Positions 1 to 8,569 of a DNA stretch of 18,636 bases are shown in pieces. The position numbers and the translations under genes were made by a program. Numbering within the stretch: position 1 is the first letter of the stretch; every line of letters begins with the position of its first letter. The notes below the pieces were generated by a model. That model was not told the DNA's origin and did no database searches. It was given only the letters and a program-made list of their open reading frames with translations. The DNA is taken from assembly GCA_900550775.1 (NCBI GenBank), contig URTH01000012.1, positions 1 through 18,636 on the forward strand, in the 5' to 3' direction. Source of the DNA: an uncultured Eubacteriales bacterium (GTDB taxonomy: Bacteria; Bacillota; Clostridia; Monoglobales; Monoglobaceae).

Positions 1-2039
1 TATAGCTTAATATCATATTCCGATCCGTTACTGAAGGATGTGTACGGAATCACACCATAGTCGGCGCTTCCGTTTTTGTTCTGATATTTTACAAAGCAAA
101 CCGTTTCACCGTTTACCAGGTACTTGTTGCTGAAGATATAGCAATTGTCGGTGTTATACACCGCCTTTTGGTTCACGTAGTCGCATGTGAACTTTCGCTT
201 ATCATAGCCGTATTCCGAGGACTCCGCCACATCCGAGGCAAGCTCAAATTCCTTGATATTTCCGTCTCCGTTAAACGCGACCCTGACAACCTGCTGCACA
301 ATTTCGCCGTTTAAAACCGCCGCATCAAGCACATCGGCGCCTTTCATGCCTTTGGCGCCGTTAAAAGAGATTTTATCCGCCGTCACGGCCGTAACCACGG
401 ATCCGTCTTTCAGTACCAGCTTAAACTGCGCGCTGCCACTGCTTGCAAACACTGCGTCCTCCTTTGCTCCGTCAACCAAAAACGCGTATTGCAGCGCCTC
501 GTTATCAAGCTCTATCGCGGCAATTTCCCCGGCCATGTCCAGACAGTATTGATATCGGTTTCCCAGCTGCACCGATGGAATATGATACGTTCCGTTTTCC
601 ATCAGCCGCTTCAGGCTGTCTGCCAACCGATATTTTCCGCTTTCAAACGTGTAATATGTTTTTCCTCCGTCCTCTGATACGGTCGTCAGCTTTTCTATGC
701 TGCGAGGTGCATTGACATAGATATACAAAAATTTTTTATCCGGACTTTCGATATACGAAATCACCGTATCCTTTTGGATCTCGTCTCTTGTGACTGTCAC
801 GCCGTTTTTTAAAATCCGAACCGTTTTATAATCGTCAAGCTCCAGGGCGTCGCCGTACCTGCCGGAAACCGTGTTCCTCTCCGCTGAAACCGCAGCAACA
901 AATAAATTTTGAAATTCGCTTACCGCCACCACCTCGTAAACGCCGTCATCATTGCTATCAATCAGCTTCACATCGCCTGACTTCGGCTTTATCCTGTCAG
1001 CGTCATACTGATTGCAGAGCGCATAGTTATAAATCACATCCGCATACCGATCAATCCTTGCCGTTTTTTTTCGGTCGTTTTGATAATAAACGATGGTGTC
1101 GGCGCCGTAACTCGGATCGTCTGTGGAAAGATCATCACTTTTAATTCTTAATACCTTGTTGTTTTTATCCTCTGAGATCCACAAAAGCGTATCGACGCCA
1201 CCCTTTGACAGATAGAAAAACTCGACCCTGTATCCGATAGCATCCATGAGATCCATATCGTTCTCGAGCTCATACACCTTATCATCAATGCGCGCTCTGC
1301 CTTCGCCGCACTCGTCGTCTGATAACGATACAATACCGTTATCTGTCACAATACCCTTGCCGTAATAAATATTTCGGTATTCTGACAAGAGGTATCTTGA
1401 CGAATCCGGCTGGTAGGTTGTCTTCCCATCACCGCCAAAGGTTTTAGGAACCGCAACACATGTCATGGCGCAGTGATACAAAAGGGTGACGGCATCGACA
1501 GCCGTAAGAACTTCTTCACTGCCGCTTACGCTCAGTCCGTCAGACAGTTCAAAGTTCTTGGCCGCAAGGAGATATCCCATTGGATAGGCCCCGTAGCGTT
1601 CCGCGGTATATTCCTTATATCCGAGAAGATCTATCGACATTTTCAAAGCCTGCACATAGGTTATGGGGTCGTTGGGCGAAAACGTATTGTCCTCGTTGCC
1701 GTTAATCAGTCCTGCCTTGTAAAAATAAACAATATCATTATGATACGGCGTTGTTGCATTTACATCGGAAAACGGAAGTTTTTCCGTTCGGTTTTCCACT
1801 GGCAAACCGGCAAGCTTTGAAAGCGCCCCCACAAACTGGGCACGGCTCACCGTGTCTTCCGCGCTCATGCTCAAAAAATCATCCGTCAGCACATGCAGGG
1901 CGCCGAGCGCCTCAAATTCACGGGTTGTAATCGGCGCAACCGCGTTTTCTTCTTCCGTCTCTGCCGCGGCATACATGCCGGGCCAGACCATAAGCATTGC
2001 CAATACCAAAGCAATCAATCTGTATCTCATCGTTTCCAT
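1..2039 (-). CDS. Exported protein with N-terminal SLH domains, large C-terminal region unknown (3' end off window)
   Basis: An open frame of 679 codons runs from ATG at 2039 off the left edge without a stop. The N-terminus (MRYRLIALVLAMLMVWPG from the second Met, ending near YAAAE) is a signal peptide. Residues about 38-200 look like SLH repeats: TVSRAQFVGALSKLAGL, then PFSDVNATTPYHNDIVYFYK with AGLINGNEDNTFSPNDPIT, then a weaker third copy. SLH domains in other bacteria bind pyruvylated secondary wall polysaccharide, so surface attachment is expected. The remaining roughly 480 residues are rich in predicted strands and short DxDGD-like turns (for example DSNDDGVYEVVAV) and match no family I recognise. 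AGGAAGGAG lies only three bases before the 2039 ATG; the in-frame ATG at 2030 is an alternative start. It begins 46 bases after the preceding SLH gene, so the two are probably co-transcribed. The export and SLH calls are firm; the function is unknown. Confidence 0.85.
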   Translation of the reverse strand, partial: METMRYRLIALVLAMLMVWPGMYAAAETEEENAVAPITTREFEALGALHVLTDDFLSMSAEDTVSRAQFVGALSKLAGLPVENRTEKLPFSDVNATTPYHNDIVYFYKAGLINGNEDNTFSPNDPITYVQALKMSIDLLGYKEYTAERYGAYPMGYLLAAKNFELSDGLSVSGSEEVLTAVDAVTLLYHCAMTCVAVPKTFGGDGKTTYQPDSSRYLLSEYRNIYYGKGIVTDNGIVSLSDDECGEGRARIDDKVYELENDMDLMDAIGYRVEFFYLSKGGVDTLLWISEDKNNKVLRIKSDDLSTDDPSYGADTIVYYQNDRKKTARIDRYADVIYNYALCNQYDADRIKPKSGDVKLIDSNDDGVYEVVAVSEFQNLFVAAVSAERNTVSGRYGDALELDDYKTVRILKNGVTVTRDEIQKDTVISYIESPDKKFLYIYVNAPRSIEKLTTVSEDGGKTYYTFESGKYRLADSLKRLMENGTYHIPSVQLGNRYQYCLDMAGEIAAIELDNEALQYAFLVDGAKEDAVFASSGSAQFKLVLKDGSVVTAVTADKISFNGAKGMKGADVLDAAVLNGEIVQQVVRVAFNGDGNIKEFELASDVAESSEYGYDKRKFTCDYVNQKAVYNTDNCYIFSNKYLVNGETVCFVKYQNKNGSADYGVIPYTSFSNGSEYDIKL

Positions 2040-2085
2040 ATGCTCCTTCCTGCTCTTCATCACTCCGTCGTCTGCGATTTTACGA

Positions 2086-3846
2086 TTATTTTCGAATGTA
2101 CCCCCGAACCACCGATAGGATCTTCGCAGCTTCCGCTCTCGTCAAACAATCCTGCGGTCTGAAACTTCCGTCCTCAAATCCGCTCAGTATCTTCATTTCG
2201 GCTAAAACCGCCACGCTGTCTTTGGCATAATCATCGATATCGGCGCTATCGGTAAAATCTTTTCCGCTATTGATCAAAACGTCGCTGTTTCCCTCCGATA
2301 TTTGAAGCATATTTAAAATTCTGCATAGGATCACTGCAACATCTTCTCTTTTCATTTCCTGACCGACACCGAAAGTTTTTTCGCCCACGCCGTTTATTAC
2401 ATTCGCATGATACGCGGAGGCGATATACCCGTAATGCCATGCGTCCTGCGGCACATCCTCAAAATCACAGGCAGCGTCCTTATCATACAGACCGGAGGCC
2501 ATCACTGCCATTTTGACAAATTCCTCGCGCTTCACCTTTTGATCAGGATAAAAATTTCCATCATCATATCCGGATATGATACCGTCTCTCTTCATTTCAC
2601 CGACATAGGGATATGCCCAGTGCGAGCTACCGCAGTCTGCAAAAGCAATGTCCGGCTTTGGCGTATCATTTGTCTCTCCGCTGATGGCATATCCATTCTC
2701 ATAGCCTCTGCCGCCGGAAGCGCCGGAGCCGCCCGATCCTCCCAATCCTCCAGATCCGCCGGACGGCGATGTGTTTCCGCCCGATGCATTTCTTTCCTCG
2801 ATTTGATTGACCGCCGTCTCAAAGGTCTTACAGATTGTGTCGGTATCCACAAAATTCTTTTGATAAATCTGCCTTAACACTTTCTGCCTGTCCGACCCCC
2901 CAAACGATGCGAATTTCTGATATGTTTCGGCGCTGATTCCCAGTATACGATAGTAGGTTTTGAGATGATTCTCCAGCGCGTCCTCCGCGGATCCGTTAAT
3001 CACGGCAAGAACCCTTGCTTTTTCAAACACGGTTTCAATATCACTGCGGTTTTGAACGCCGATGCCGCCCCGGTACGTTTTACGGATCGAAATCATATTT
3101 TTGTAAATATCCTCCCGGTAGGTCTGATAAATCTCATCATCTCTTTCTGCCGACAGGATATCCGCGATTTCGTCCATTTTTGTTTCCAGCACCTTGGCAT
3201 CGGGATGATCCTGCGCCAAATACGCGATGACATCGGAAATCTTCCACGCCGCAGCGACTTCGCTGATGGTTTGAAAGCTTCCGCCATAGCTGTCGTTTTT
3301 CACACGGATAAAGTCCTCCAGCCGCGCCGCGCTTTCATTTTCGGCAACCGTGAGAGACAGCGCCTTACTCACTCTTTCAATATACGGTTTTACCTGATCT
3401 GCCGATGCAGCATTAATCTGTTTTAAAAGTCCTTCGCCGTTTTCATCCGCAATATCGGAGGGGCGCAGTACCCACACCTCTTCTGCCGCACGGCTCTGCG
3501 CCGCCTGATATCCGCTTCCTTGTACGCGCAGAATATAGGCGCCGTCGGCGGCATCAAGTCTGTCAGAAATTTTAAATCGTATTTCTGTCTCTTTGCCGCC
3601 ATAAACTGCAACCTCGCCGATTCGGCAATAATCGGAAAACTTCGGTTCCGCCAGACCGGCAGGGTACATCACCACCGTTACCTGTTGGATATAATCAGCC
3701 GCACTTTGGATTGAAACAACTATCTCGTTTGTTTGATAATCACCGCGCCAGCTGATATGTATATTTTCCTCTTTGGCGCCTGCCGTCATTCCCATCAGCA
3801 CGACCGCTGCCAGAAAACAGAGTATCGCTTTCATACGTCTTTTCAT
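2086..3846 (-). CDS. Exported SLH-domain protein with Gly/Ser linker
   Basis: 586 residues. A signal peptide (MKRRMKAILCFLAAVVLMG, cleavage near TAGA) is followed by a strand-rich Ig-like region (about 30-125) and a helical region (about 125-350). A Gly/Ser linker (about 353-401, GGSGGLGGSGGSGASGG) leads to three C-terminal SLH repeats (about 402-586). Repeat cores are SHWAYPYVGEMKRDGIISGY, DAWHYGYIASAYHANVINGV and DSVAVLAEMKILSGFEDGSF. SLH triplets anchor proteins to the Gram-positive wall, so the N-terminal part is displayed outside; I recognise no enzyme in it. The ATG at 3846 is chosen because AAGGGTGG sits five bases upstream; the GTG at 3855 has its own GG-rich stretch abutting it and is unlikely. 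The gene lies 61 bases after the PL22-like gene and 46 bases before the next SLH gene, which suggests one operon. It could be a scaffold or binding protein for pectic polymers (inference). Confidence 0.9.
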   Translation of the reverse strand: MKRRMKAILCFLAAVVLMGMTAGAKEENIHISWRGDYQTNEIVVSIQSAADYIQQVTVVMYPAGLAEPKFSDYCRIGEVAVYGGKETEIRFKISDRLDAADGAYILRVQGSGYQAAQSRAAEEVWVLRPSDIADENGEGLLKQINAASADQVKPYIERVSKALSLTVAENESAARLEDFIRVKNDSYGGSFQTISEVAAAWKISDVIAYLAQDHPDAKVLETKMDEIADILSAERDDEIYQTYREDIYKNMISIRKTYRGGIGVQNRSDIETVFEKARVLAVINGSAEDALENHLKTYYRILGISAETYQKFASFGGSDRQKVLRQIYQKNFVDTDTICKTFETAVNQIEERNASGGNTSPSGGSGGLGGSGGSGASGGRGYENGYAISGETNDTPKPDIAFADCGSSHWAYPYVGEMKRDGIISGYDDGNFYPDQKVKREEFVKMAVMASGLYDKDAACDFEDVPQDAWHYGYIASAYHANVINGVGEKTFGVGQEMKREDVAVILCRILNMLQISEGNSDVLINSGKDFTDSADIDDYAKDSVAVLAEMKILSGFEDGSFRPQDCLTRAEAAKILSVVRGYIRK

Positions 3847-3907
3847 TGTTACCACCCTTCACCCTTGTGTCTGTTTTATATTTTGGTACTTGTTTGCCGA
3901 AAACCCA

Positions 3908-6559
3908 TCATCTTGCCGAGATATCTTTTAGGTACAGATTCGCACATTCACCTTTGATTTTCAGATCCGTTGCGTACGTTCCGATGTTTTCAAAATTTCC
4001 GCTGTCGATAAAAATCTCACAGCGTTTCCATGTGTTTGTGTTTCTGCGCTTGATTCTCTTTTCCGCATCAAAGATTCGATATCGGTCATTATCTGTGTTC
4101 ACACCCGAGGTATAAGTAATAACAATCGGCTGCGTACCGTTATCAAAATAGTCAAAGCTGAGTGTTAATTGTCCGTTGTCTGTATCGACCAGAGTCTCGT
4201 CTATATCCAGGTAGATCGATTGGCCGCTTGAGGCAAAATAGCAGCTTTTTCCCCTTTGGGTTGTCTCGGTGCTTTCGCAGTCAAGGCCGGCGTAGCTTAC
4301 CCTCTTTACGTGACTGCCTGCCGGATACCGGCCGCCCTTTGCCTTTTTTTCTGCCATATCGGTAAAATCAAACCAACATACGCCAAGCATATCATTTTGA
4401 TCCATACCGCCCCAGCTGACTTTATACTGATTTCTTGCGACAACAGGGTGTGCCTGGTACGGGTGTGGTCTTTTGTTGGCTAAAATATGACTTGCAATCG
4501 GAAAATGCTCATTGGTTTCGGTGCTGATTAAAACAAGATAGTCGCCGTCAGCAACAAGAAACTGATCGTCTCCGCTCGGATACACGTGATTGTATGCGTA
4601 AATCTGGTTCATCGCGTCAAAATAATACTGCCGGTGCGTTCCGTCCTTGTTCACCCGAAAAGCAAACGGCGTATTGCCGACCATCACCGGAGCGGATGCT
4701 CCTATATCCGCCATATTTCTCCTTGCATCGGGGGCAATACCGTACAGATACTCTCCGTTGTTTGACCATAGCTCATGACTTACGTATTGCAGGGTCGTGC
4801 CAAGCTGTTCGTTGGTTCCCTGCTTGAATATGTTCTTTGCCTGTCCCGTGTCACAGTCAAATACCCACATTCTGTCCATAAGGAAAAGCCAGCTGATGTT
4901 TAAAAGCTCGTGCGAAAAGCACATCAGATGAGGGTACTGCGGATTGATCTGTGCGTGCGTCAAAACCGGACTATAATCAAATGTATGCGAGTAAATATCC
5001 CACTTGTCCTCTTTCACGCTATACCTTGCAAAGCGCATCGCGTCTGCATCGGATTCCACCGACAGATAATTACAGTCGTTGGAAAGCTGCACACAGTATA
5101 TCGCCATACCGGGTCCCTTTGTCACCAATTCCGGCTTTAAGGTCTTTACGTCCGCTTTCCATATGCTGTAATTGCCGTCCTCTCTTTTAATGTAGTAAAT
5201 GTAATCATCGGTACCGATTGTCGCATGCAGTCTTTCGACCATGGTTGAGGCCTTGTCGATGTACGCAAGCATCTGCGTCTCTGTATTATACAAAAACATT
5301 TCTCCGTCGGCAAGTGAGCAAACAAAACTCTTTCCGTCCGAGGTCCAGCTCTGCGCAGTAACATAGGTTCTCCATGTCGGATTTCCGTTTATGTTCATAT
5401 AGTAATAGGACTGCCCGGTCTCATTATCCGCGATGATTTGGTATGGGCACTTTTTCGGCACCCTGTACCATTTCGCAAGAAATTTGTCATTGGTGACCGT
5501 ATCTGCAAACGCATCAAAAAAGCCGGTTCCGATTAAATCTTCCAGCAAGGATGATTGATGGTCCGATTCATAGAGGAACGCATCATAGGCAATACTGAGC
5601 AGGTTATAATTGCTCGCCGCCGCACTGTCCTGAAGCAGTAAGTCTTCACCCGATGTCAGTCCGATCTGATCCGCCCAGGCACAGGCATCATTCTCCTCTC
5701 CTGTGATTCCCGCTGCTTTTGCAAAAAGCCTGATTAACTCCCCTTGGGTGAGGGTGACGGTTTGATCTTCCTTTGTCATCGCACGTTCACCCTTTGCGCC
5801 GATTCGGTTTAACAATCTTTTTGCATCATATAGCGTACACGGCTTATAAAGGTTCCGGTCAAGCGCGACTCCATCGCTGCCGTCAATGATTCGCATGTTA
5901 ATCAGCGAATCACGTTTTGTGCTGGCAAGCGCCGAAATCTGTGCCGCTTTTTTCTCTCTTTTCAGCTTTGACACATTAACGATTTCTACCTTTTTAAACA
6001 GATTGTAGACGTTACTGGCAAGCCGGATATTACCGCCCTCATCCAGTGATCCGCTAAAATCGGCGTCATCGATATAAATGGTCTTGACAAACCAATCCTG
6101 TACCTTTCCCGGCTTCACCAAAGAAATCCTCTTGGCCGTCTGTTCCTCCGTGTAATAGTCAACGTGAAACCTGCCCTCGTCCGGGCCGTAATCATAATAT
6201 ACGATCGAAACAAGAAACTCATGGTCGCCCGGCTCATAAAAATCCTTGTCAACACGGATGCTTGCGTAGTTTTCTTTATAAAACTTTCTGCCGTCAAGCG
6301 ATTTTTCGGTTGACAGCTCATTGTATAACGGATTTGTCCTCTCCAGCGAAATACCGTCTAAAAAGGTACAGTTTTTTTGCTGCGTTTTTTCACCGAACAA
6401 CACATACGCGTTTTCGTCCGACGTATTTAAAAAATATTCGTACGCAGCATAATCTGCTGCTGCACCGCTCTCCTCACCGCTTGCAGCAAAAATGGGAGAC
6501 ACTGCGGCTATCAGCAGGCATATCAGCATGATGGAAATCAAGGTTCTGCTTTTTTTCAT
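3908..6559 (-). CDS. Exported multi-domain protein with oligogalacturonate lyase (PL22)-like beta-propeller
   Basis: 883 residues with a clear signal peptide (MKKSRTLISIMLICLLIAAV, cleavage near FAAS). Residues 30-200 look like a beta-sandwich. Residues about 225-335 resemble degenerate SLH repeats (TLTQGELIRLFAKAAGI, then CAWADQIGLTSGED). Residues about 365-735 resemble the PL22 propeller: THAQINPQYPHLMCFSHE (His535, His550), YVSHELWSNNGEYLYGI (His595), YNHVYPSGDDQFLVADG (His657) and RPHPYQAHP (His699, Gln702, His704). PL22 enzymes use a catalytic His and His/Gln ligands for a divalent metal to split short oligogalacturonides. Here the usual closely spaced His pair reads HPYQAHP, so catalysis is uncertain. 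Residues about 740-883 form a C-terminal jelly-roll-like region that may bind glycan. AAGGAG lies nine bases before the ATG, and the gene starts 31 bases after the second permease. Export is odd, because characterised PL22 enzymes are cytoplasmic. The propeller fold is likely; lyase activity is inferred. Confidence 0.8.
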   Translation of the reverse strand: MKKSRTLISIMLICLLIAAVSPIFAASGEESGAAADYAAYEYFLNTSDENAYVLFGEKTQQKNCTFLDGISLERTNPLYNELSTEKSLDGRKFYKENYASIRVDKDFYEPGDHEFLVSIVYYDYGPDEGRFHVDYYTEEQTAKRISLVKPGKVQDWFVKTIYIDDADFSGSLDEGGNIRLASNVYNLFKKVEIVNVSKLKREKKAAQISALASTKRDSLINMRIIDGSDGVALDRNLYKPCTLYDAKRLLNRIGAKGERAMTKEDQTVTLTQGELIRLFAKAAGITGEENDACAWADQIGLTSGEDLLLQDSAAASNYNLLSIAYDAFLYESDHQSSLLEDLIGTGFFDAFADTVTNDKFLAKWYRVPKKCPYQIIADNETGQSYYYMNINGNPTWRTYVTAQSWTSDGKSFVCSLADGEMFLYNTETQMLAYIDKASTMVERLHATIGTDDYIYYIKREDGNYSIWKADVKTLKPELVTKGPGMAIYCVQLSNDCNYLSVESDADAMRFARYSVKEDKWDIYSHTFDYSPVLTHAQINPQYPHLMCFSHELLNISWLFLMDRMWVFDCDTGQAKNIFKQGTNEQLGTTLQYVSHELWSNNGEYLYGIAPDARRNMADIGASAPVMVGNTPFAFRVNKDGTHRQYYFDAMNQIYAYNHVYPSGDDQFLVADGDYLVLISTETNEHFPIASHILANKRPHPYQAHPVVARNQYKVSWGGMDQNDMLGVCWFDFTDMAEKKAKGGRYPAGSHVKRVSYAGLDCESTETTQRGKSCYFASSGQSIYLDIDETLVDTDNGQLTLSFDYFDNGTQPIVITYTSGVNTDNDRYRIFDAEKRIKRRNTNTWKRCEIFIDSGNFENIGTYATDLKIKGECANLYLKDISAR

Positions 6560-6590
6560 CTCTTCTTGCTCCTTTTCTTAGGATCGCCGA

Positions 6591-7469
6591 CTACCCTTTT
6601 ACTGCTCCGACCAATGCGCCCTTGGCAAAGTATTTCTGCAGCAAAGGATAGATACATAAAATAGGCAAAGTTGATACTACAATGACCGCATATTTAATTG
6701 TTTCCGCGATGTTGGAAGTATCGTTTACACTCCCGCCCTGCATCATTGCGGAGGTATCATTCTGAATCAGGATTTCACGCAGCACCAGCTGCAGCGGATA
6801 CTTGTACCGATCCTGGATATACATCGCCGCCGTAAACCATGAGTTCCAGTGCGCAACGCCGTAATACAAAACCATAACGGCCACCGTGGCCTTGGCGAGC
6901 GGAAGAATCACACGAAACATAATCACTGCGTGCCCCGCGCCGTCAATGGTTGCCGCCTCGGTCAGACTGTCGGGGACGGCGTCAAAAGAGGTTTTCATAA
7001 TAATCAAATTATAGGTGTTGATTGCCACCGGCAAAATCAGCGACCAAAGAGAGTCGTACAGGCCGAGATTTCTGATATTCAAATAGCACGGAATCAGTCC
7101 GCCGCTAAAATACATCGTAATCATAATATATATCATGATTGCCTTTTTCAGCATCACGTTTTTTCTCGATAAAATATATGCTCCGATGGTTGTCATAATA
7201 ATGTTAATGGTGGTCGCGATTCCTACCACAAACAGGGTATTGGCATAGCCGTACAGTACCATTTTGTTTTTTGCAACGGCTCTGTATGCCGCAAGCGTCG
7301 GCTTTAGCGGCTTCCATAAAAATCCACTGTATTCCATCAACATATTGGCATCGCTGAGCGAGCCAAATGTGACATAAAGGATCGGGTACAGACATATGAT
7401 CGAAAACAGAAGCAGCAATGCAGTATTAAATGCGACAAATATTTTTCGCTCGATTGTTGATTTTTCCAT
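6591..7469 (-). CDS. Carbohydrate ABC transporter permease, CUT1 type (YtcP/YesQ-like)
   Basis: 292 residues with six predicted membrane segments, the first at about 14-36. It is the second of two permeases that form the membrane channel of an oligosaccharide importer. The cytoplasmic EAA loop, which docks the ATPase, is visible at about 171-190 (EAATIDGAGHAVIMFRVILP), and the C-terminus KYFAKGALVGAVKG is typical of this subfamily. The ATG at 7469 is preferred over the in-frame GTG at 7490, because AGGGGAG lies nine bases before it while the GTG has no good site. That ribosome binding site overlaps the TAG stop (7484-7486) of the first permease, which points to translational coupling. Location after a solute-binding lipoprotein and near GH105 suggests uptake of unsaturated pectic oligosaccharides, as for B. 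subtilis YesOPQ. The family is firm; the substrate is inferred from context. Confidence 0.95.
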   Translation of the reverse strand: MEKSTIERKIFVAFNTALLLLFSIICLYPILYVTFGSLSDANMLMEYSGFLWKPLKPTLAAYRAVAKNKMVLYGYANTLFVVGIATTINIIMTTIGAYILSRKNVMLKKAIMIYIMITMYFSGGLIPCYLNIRNLGLYDSLWSLILPVAINTYNLIIMKTSFDAVPDSLTEAATIDGAGHAVIMFRVILPLAKATVAVMVLYYGVAHWNSWFTAAMYIQDRYKYPLQLVLREILIQNDTSAMMQGGSVNDTSNIAETIKYAVIVVSTLPILCIYPLLQKYFAKGALVGAVKG

Positions 7470-7483
7470 TGTTTCACGCTCCC

Positions 7484-8431
7484 CTACCACAAGCTTGTTT
7501 CTACCGTTTTACGGCTGATATAATTGGCGGCAATCAAAAACAGAATGTTGACGCCCGAATTAAACAGTCCCACCGCCGCGCCGTAGCTCCACTTTGACTC
7601 CTGCAGGCCGACACGGTATACATAGCTTGATATTACGTCTGCCGTCTCATAGGTCATCGGATTATACATCAGAATAATTTTATCGCCTCCTACGCTGAGT
7701 ATATTACCGAGCCTTAAGATCAGCAGGGTAATTATCGTCGGCAATATCCCCGGCAGCGTCACGGTAAACAACTGCCGCACTCTGCCGCCACCGTCCAGTT
7801 TGCACGCCTCATAGAGCTGCGTGTCGATTCCGGCAAGCGCCGCAATATACAAAATAGAATCCCATCCGGCGCCCTGCCATATGTTGGACGCGACATAAAG
7901 CGGAACAAAACATTTCGGATTTGACATCATGGAAAGATCGTTCCCCGTGATTTGCGCATAAACTCTTCCGATGACTCCGTCCACCGATGTAAAGTCCTTT
8001 AAAATACCGACCATGACAACCAGCGAAATAAAGTAGGGCATGTACGTGATGGTTTGCACCGTCCGCAAAAACTTTCTGTTTCTGACCTCATTCAGCAGCA
8101 GGGCGAGAAGAATCGGAAAAGGAAACCCGAATACCAGCGAGCTTAGGCTGATTCGAATCGTATTTCGGAGCAATCTCCAAAAATAATCATTGGTAAAAAA
8201 ATCGATAAAATGCTTACATCCTGCAAAAGGACTGCCCGTAAGACCCCGCACCGGATCATAATTCTGAAATGCCATTAATACGCCCGACATAGGAACGTAG
8301 CAAAATATAAAATAGTATAAGAGCACCGGAATACTCCACATATATAACATTTTGTTTCTTTTCAAATCGCGGAGCAGCCGTGCCGAGAATTTTACTTCCT
8401 TGCACATGGTCGCATCATTGTTTTTAATCAT
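7484..8431 (-). CDS. Carbohydrate ABC transporter permease, CUT1 type (LplB/YesP-like)
   Basis: 315 residues with six predicted membrane segments, the first at about 28-52 (MLYMWSIPVLLYYFIFCYV). The EAA loop is at about 208-227 (EACKLDGGGRVRQLFTVTLP). It pairs with the next gene to form the transmembrane channel of a sugar importer. The frame is open back to 8551, but that extension would translate through the hairpins between this gene and the lipoprotein gene and has no membrane-protein character. The ATG at 8431 follows GAAAGGTGATT with an 11-base spacer and gives the usual N-terminus, with a short basic stretch before the first helix, so it is used here. MCKEV at 8407 is a weaker alternative without a ribosome binding site. 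No ATPase gene lies in the window; related systems borrow a shared MsmX-type ATPase. Confidence 0.94.
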   Translation of the reverse strand: MIKNNDATMCKEVKFSARLLRDLKRNKMLYMWSIPVLLYYFIFCYVPMSGVLMAFQNYDPVRGLTGSPFAGCKHFIDFFTNDYFWRLLRNTIRISLSSLVFGFPFPILLALLLNEVRNRKFLRTVQTITYMPYFISLVVMVGILKDFTSVDGVIGRVYAQITGNDLSMMSNPKCFVPLYVASNIWQGAGWDSILYIAALAGIDTQLYEACKLDGGGRVRQLFTVTLPGILPTIITLLILRLGNILSVGGDKIILMYNPMTYETADVISSYVYRVGLQESKWSYGAAVGLFNSGVNILFLIAANYISRKTVETSLW

Positions 8432-8449
8432 TTTAATGTAATCACCTTT

Positions 8450-8488
8450 CCGCCGTTTTTGGCGGCTCTGTAAAAGCAAGCCGCCAAA
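8450..8488 (-). promoter_or_regulatory. Alternative hairpins just before the first permease
   Basis: Read on the minus strand, TTTGGCGGC (8488-8480) pairs perfectly with GCCGCCAAA (8466-8458) across a 13-base loop. The same GCCGCC can instead pair with GGCGG at 8454-8450, closing a six-base loop that ends directly before the GAAAGGTG ribosome binding site. The two structures exclude each other. Neither is followed by a U tract on the minus strand, so this is not a standard terminator. It probably protects the upstream lipoprotein message from decay or tunes permease translation (inference). Confidence 0.6.
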
Positions 8489-8515
8489 CATCGATCGTAC
8501 GCTGTTTTTCTTGCG

Positions 8516-8555
8516 CCCTGTGAGACTAAACGCCAAACGTGTCAGCCTCACAGGG
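8516..8555 (-). promoter_or_regulatory. Stem-loop directly after the lipoprotein stop codon
   Basis: A perfect nine-base inverted repeat, CCCTGTGAG (8516-8524) and CTCACAGGG (8547-8555), with a 22-base loop, lies 14 bases after the stop codon of the solute-binding lipoprotein gene. On the minus strand it is followed by CGCAAGAAAAACAG, without a U run. Stem-loops between binding-protein and permease genes are known to raise the binding-protein mRNA relative to the permeases; that role is inferred here. Confidence 0.6.
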
Positions 8556-8569
8556 TCTGGTTTTATTGA

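Noticed and set aside
2707..2790. Short tandem DNA repeat
   Set aside because: It is explained by the Gly/Ser linker codons of the SLH protein and is not a separate repeat element.
2407..2877. 156-codon plus-strand open frame
   Set aside because: Antisense to the SLH repeats and Gly/Ser linker of a real gene; its composition mirrors that gene.
8432..8551. N-terminal extension of the first permease back to 8551
   Set aside because: It would translate through two stem-loops, has no ribosome binding site and gives a basic, non-family N-terminus; the ATG at 8431 fits the family.
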